A DNA stretch of 7,124 bases from Bacteroidales bacterium (lineage in GTDB: Bacteria > Bacteroidota > Bacteroidia > Bacteroidales > JAOZQN01). The notes below the pieces were generated by a model, which saw only the letters and a program-made list of their open reading frames with translations, did not search any database and was not told the origin of the DNA. The first letter of the stretch is position 1; each line of letters starts with the position of its first letter. The stretch covers positions 1 to 7,124 of the forward strand of contig JAOZTW010000261.1 in the NCBI GenBank assembly GCA_029938985.1, written 5' to 3'. Shown here in pieces: positions 5,841-7,124 of this stretch. A program made the position numbers and the translations under genes.

Positions 5841-6560
5841 TTAACCTATCAGAACACCATCTAATTTTATTTGTTTTTCATTTTTGCGATAAACATATAC
5901 TATTCCATATTTTTTAGCTTTTTCTCGCTTAATAAGTGGAGAATAATTTTTAAAACTATTTTCAATTTCGTTCCAAAGATTTACAATTAGTTTATCTGCC
6001 TTGGGACGAAGTTGTGCTATTTTATTTTGAGCTTTTAAATTTATATTTTTCAAGGTTTTTTGATGATTGTAATCTTCTAAAAAATTATCATAATGTAATT
6101 TCACAACTGAAATTTTTGGATTATATATAGCCTTACCGCCTTTTGAAACTCTAAGTTGTTCGCCTTCAATAATTTTTTCACCCCATTGTATTATATCACT
6201 TTCTTTGTTAAACAAAGGTATATTTGAATTTGTAGCTTTTATTCTATAAAATTCTCTTATCTTTGCATCAAACTCACCTCTGACAATTGCAAGATTAATA
6301 ACCTGCAAAAAATGTGATAGATAAGTTTTTAATTTATTCATAGAATCTTTATATTTTTTATTATTATTTACTTGATTTGTATAACTTTCTTTTTGGAAAA
6401 TTATAGCATTTTCAAATTCAGGTAAAAATAACTTTAAGTTATAATAAAGTTCTCTTGAAAAAACTTGATTAGAATTCTTATCTATTTCCCACATTTCTAA
6501 AGCACTTTTAAGAGCAGAAACTCTTGCTTTATCGGTGTTTGGAAGTCGTCTGTAAGGCAT
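5841..6560 (-). CDS. Conserved Bacteroidota protein of unknown function
   Basis: A 239-residue soluble protein with no signal peptide and no membrane helix. The opening MPYRRLPNTDKARVSALKSA, the middle LKTYLSHFLQVINLAIVRGE (about 77-96), then IQWGEKIIEGEQLR (144-157), GGKAIYNPKISVV (161-173), LRPKADKLIVNLWNEIE (208-224) and KYGIVYVYRK (238-247 by alignment, close to the C-terminus) form a pattern I recognise as a recurring hypothetical family in Bacteroidales. I know of no assigned function. The protein looks mostly helical, with many Lys and Glu residues and an end that could be a small beta hairpin. Positions of the later motifs are approximate. The gene stands alone, convergent with the TPR gene and flanked on both sides by long palindromes. 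Its start is supported by the family-typical MPYRRLPNT opening. Confidence 0.75.
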   Translation of the reverse strand: MPYRRLPNTDKARVSALKSALEMWEIDKNSNQVFSRELYYNLKLFLPEFENAIIFQKESYTNQVNNNKKYKDSMNKLKTYLSHFLQVINLAIVRGEFDAKIREFYRIKATNSNIPLFNKESDIIQWGEKIIEGEQLRVSKGGKAIYNPKISVVKLHYDNFLEDYNHQKTLKNINLKAQNKIAQLRPKADKLIVNLWNEIENSFKNYSPLIKREKAKKYGIVYVYRKNEKQIKLDGVLIG

Positions 6561-6603
6561 AAATTTTATTTTATTAACTACTTAATTATAAAATTTATAC
6601 TCA

Positions 6604-6633
6604 CAAAAATTATTCCATAAAATATTTTTTCAA
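6604..6633 (-). promoter_or_regulatory. Possible promoter for the 5841-6560 gene
   Basis: On the minus strand, TTG (6633-6631) is followed after 18 bases by TAATTTTTG (6612-6604), close to the Bacteroidota -33/-7 pair but with one extra base in the -7 box. It would give a leader of about 35-40 nt before the ATG at 6560. AT-rich sequence makes such matches easy to find by chance. Confidence 0.22.
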
Positions 6634-6701
6634 TAGTATTTTATTCTAATATATAGAAACCATTTTCACAACTTATTTCAATAGTTTTTCTAAAGTTGGG
6701 A

Positions 6702-6884
6702 GTATCATTAATAAGGAATTGGAAAATAATAAGTTCGGAAACTGTTAAATTAGTTTGCTGTTTTTGGGACTTAAAACAAATTACTAATAATGAATTATTT
6801 GAAACTTTATTTTATTTTCTAAAAATAGTGAAATAATGACGCAGTTTCCTAAGTTATTTTTTGACAATTCCTTAACAATAATAC
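6702..6884. repeat. 183-bp gap-free imperfect palindrome (MITE-like or long hairpin)
   Basis: Every base i from 6702 to 6787 can be set against base 13586 minus i without any gap. Of these 86 positions I count 61 Watson-Crick pairs, 7 G-T pairs and 18 mismatches, closing on an 11-base loop at 6788-6798. The best blocks are AAGGAATTG (6713-6721) with CAATTCCTT (6865-6873), and GGAAACTG (6737-6744) with CAGTTTCC (6842-6849). A third is the TTTTT (6761-6765) and AAAAA (6821-6825) block with its neighbours. No open reading frame is inside. No clear target-site duplication or T-tract is seen at its ends. It could be a decayed MITE, a structured RNA or a replication or recombination hairpin. Confidence 0.85.
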
Positions 6885-6912
6885 CAAACATAGCATGCTC
6901 ATTTACACCTAC

Positions 6913-6929
6913 AATAAATATTATTTATT
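6913..6929. repeat. 17-bp AT palindrome (copy 2)
   Basis: Identical to the palindrome at 3752-3768 (AATAAATATTATTTATT). It lies 16 bases beyond the stop codon of the partial minus-strand gene, so here it would be a downstream and not an upstream element, which weakens the operator idea. Confidence 0.3.
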
Positions 6930-6945
6930 TATTTGTAAAAACTTG

Positions 6946-7124
6946 CTAATCTTTTATATATTTTCTAATTTCTTCTTCCGATATTTTCAATATTTTGCAA
7001 ATATCAGAAATTGTATAATTAGCATTATATAAGTTATTTATACTGTTTTTTATTATATTATTTTGGTAATTTAATTCGTCATCTTTATCTTTTAATTTTT
7101 TATTAAATTTAATTTCTGCTTTAG
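6946..7124 (-). CDS. C-terminal fragment, possibly Rpn/PD-(D/E)XK 'transposase' family tail
   Basis: An open frame enters from the right edge and ends with TAG at 6946-6948, giving 58 residues. The first part (KAEIKFNKKLKDKDDELNYQ) is charged and coiled-coil-like. The last part (NANYTISDICKILKISEEEI, then RKYIKD) has the pattern of a short helix-turn-helix. Rpn-type recombination-promoting nucleases (TIGR01784, DDE-like or PD-(D/E)XK 'transposases') often end this way, with a Lys/Glu-rich linker and a 'GxSxExIAxxxxxSxEEI' motif. The catalytic part lies outside the window, so the assignment is tentative; another DNA-binding or phage-like protein is possible. It is transcribed toward the palindromic element at 6702-6884. 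Confidence 0.5.
   Translation of the reverse strand, partial: KAEIKFNKKLKDKDDELNYQNNIIKNSINNLYNANYTISDICKILKISEEEIRKYIKD

Larger units (their letters stand above)
6561..6945. other. 385-bp noncoding stretch with palindromic element
   Basis: No plausible gene is seen on either strand. The left part (6561-6700) is the presumed promoter region of the minus-strand gene at 5841-6560. The middle (6702-6884) is a long imperfect palindrome. The right part (6886-6945) holds AGCATGCT (6892-6899) and a second copy of the 17-bp AT palindrome, just downstream of the stop of the partial gene at the window edge. Confidence 0.7.

Noticed and set aside
6892..6899. AGCATGCT palindrome
   Set aside because: A lone 8-bp palindrome without a second copy or spacing pattern is not evidence of a binding site.

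Overview
The window is strongly AT-rich and looks like a chromosome segment from a Bacteroidota bacterium, probably an environmental Bacteroidales or Marinilabiliales relative. The support is a TonB-dependent receptor C-terminus ending in Phe, a DUF4349 lipoprotein, a Bacteroidota-type acyltransferase, a conserved Bacteroidota orphan protein opening MPYRRLPNT, start codons with A/T-rich leaders instead of clear Shine-Dalgarno sites, and low-GC codon use throughout. No tRNA, rRNA, CRISPR array or intact insertion sequence is visible.

Layout. Bases 1-284 (+) hold the last 93 codons of a TonB-dependent outer-membrane receptor. Facing it, bases 313-3700 (-) form a tight four-gene unit. In transcription order it is a DUF4349 lipoprotein, a PlsB/PlsC-like acyltransferase, a YtfE/RIC-type hemerythrin di-iron protein, and a LuxR/NarL-type regulator with a degenerate receiver domain. 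The last two junctions each overlap by 20 nt. A 151-bp AT-rich gap separates this unit from a divergent gene (3852-5660, +) for a secreted tetratricopeptide-repeat protein. Bases 5841-6560 (-) hold a conserved protein of unknown function. The right edge (6946-7124, -) holds a 58-residue C-terminal fragment whose coiled linker and small helix-turn-helix-like end resemble the tail of Rpn/PD-(D/E)XK 'transposase' proteins.

Three observations stand out. (1) The DUF4349 gene ends at a TGA exactly where a Trp codon would fit. The same frame then continues for 25 codons, encoding the missing hydrophobic C-terminal helix and a Lys-rich tail, and stops in a TAATG overlap with the acyltransferase start. 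This is best read as a recent nonsense mutation (TGG to TGA), a sequencing error or readthrough; one other gene in the window uses TGA as a normal stop. (2) Bases 5687-5811 form a long nested palindrome with perfect 16-bp arms, flanked by T6 on both sides. (3) Bases 6702-6884 form a larger, gap-free imperfect palindrome of about 183 bp. The two palindromes flank the orphan gene 5841-6560 and look like MITE-type or structured-RNA elements.

Working model (inference): the minus-strand unit couples envelope lipid or lipoprotein functions to a di-iron stress protein and its adjacent regulator. The regulator lacks the phospho-acceptor Asp, so it probably does not respond to a classical histidine kinase.
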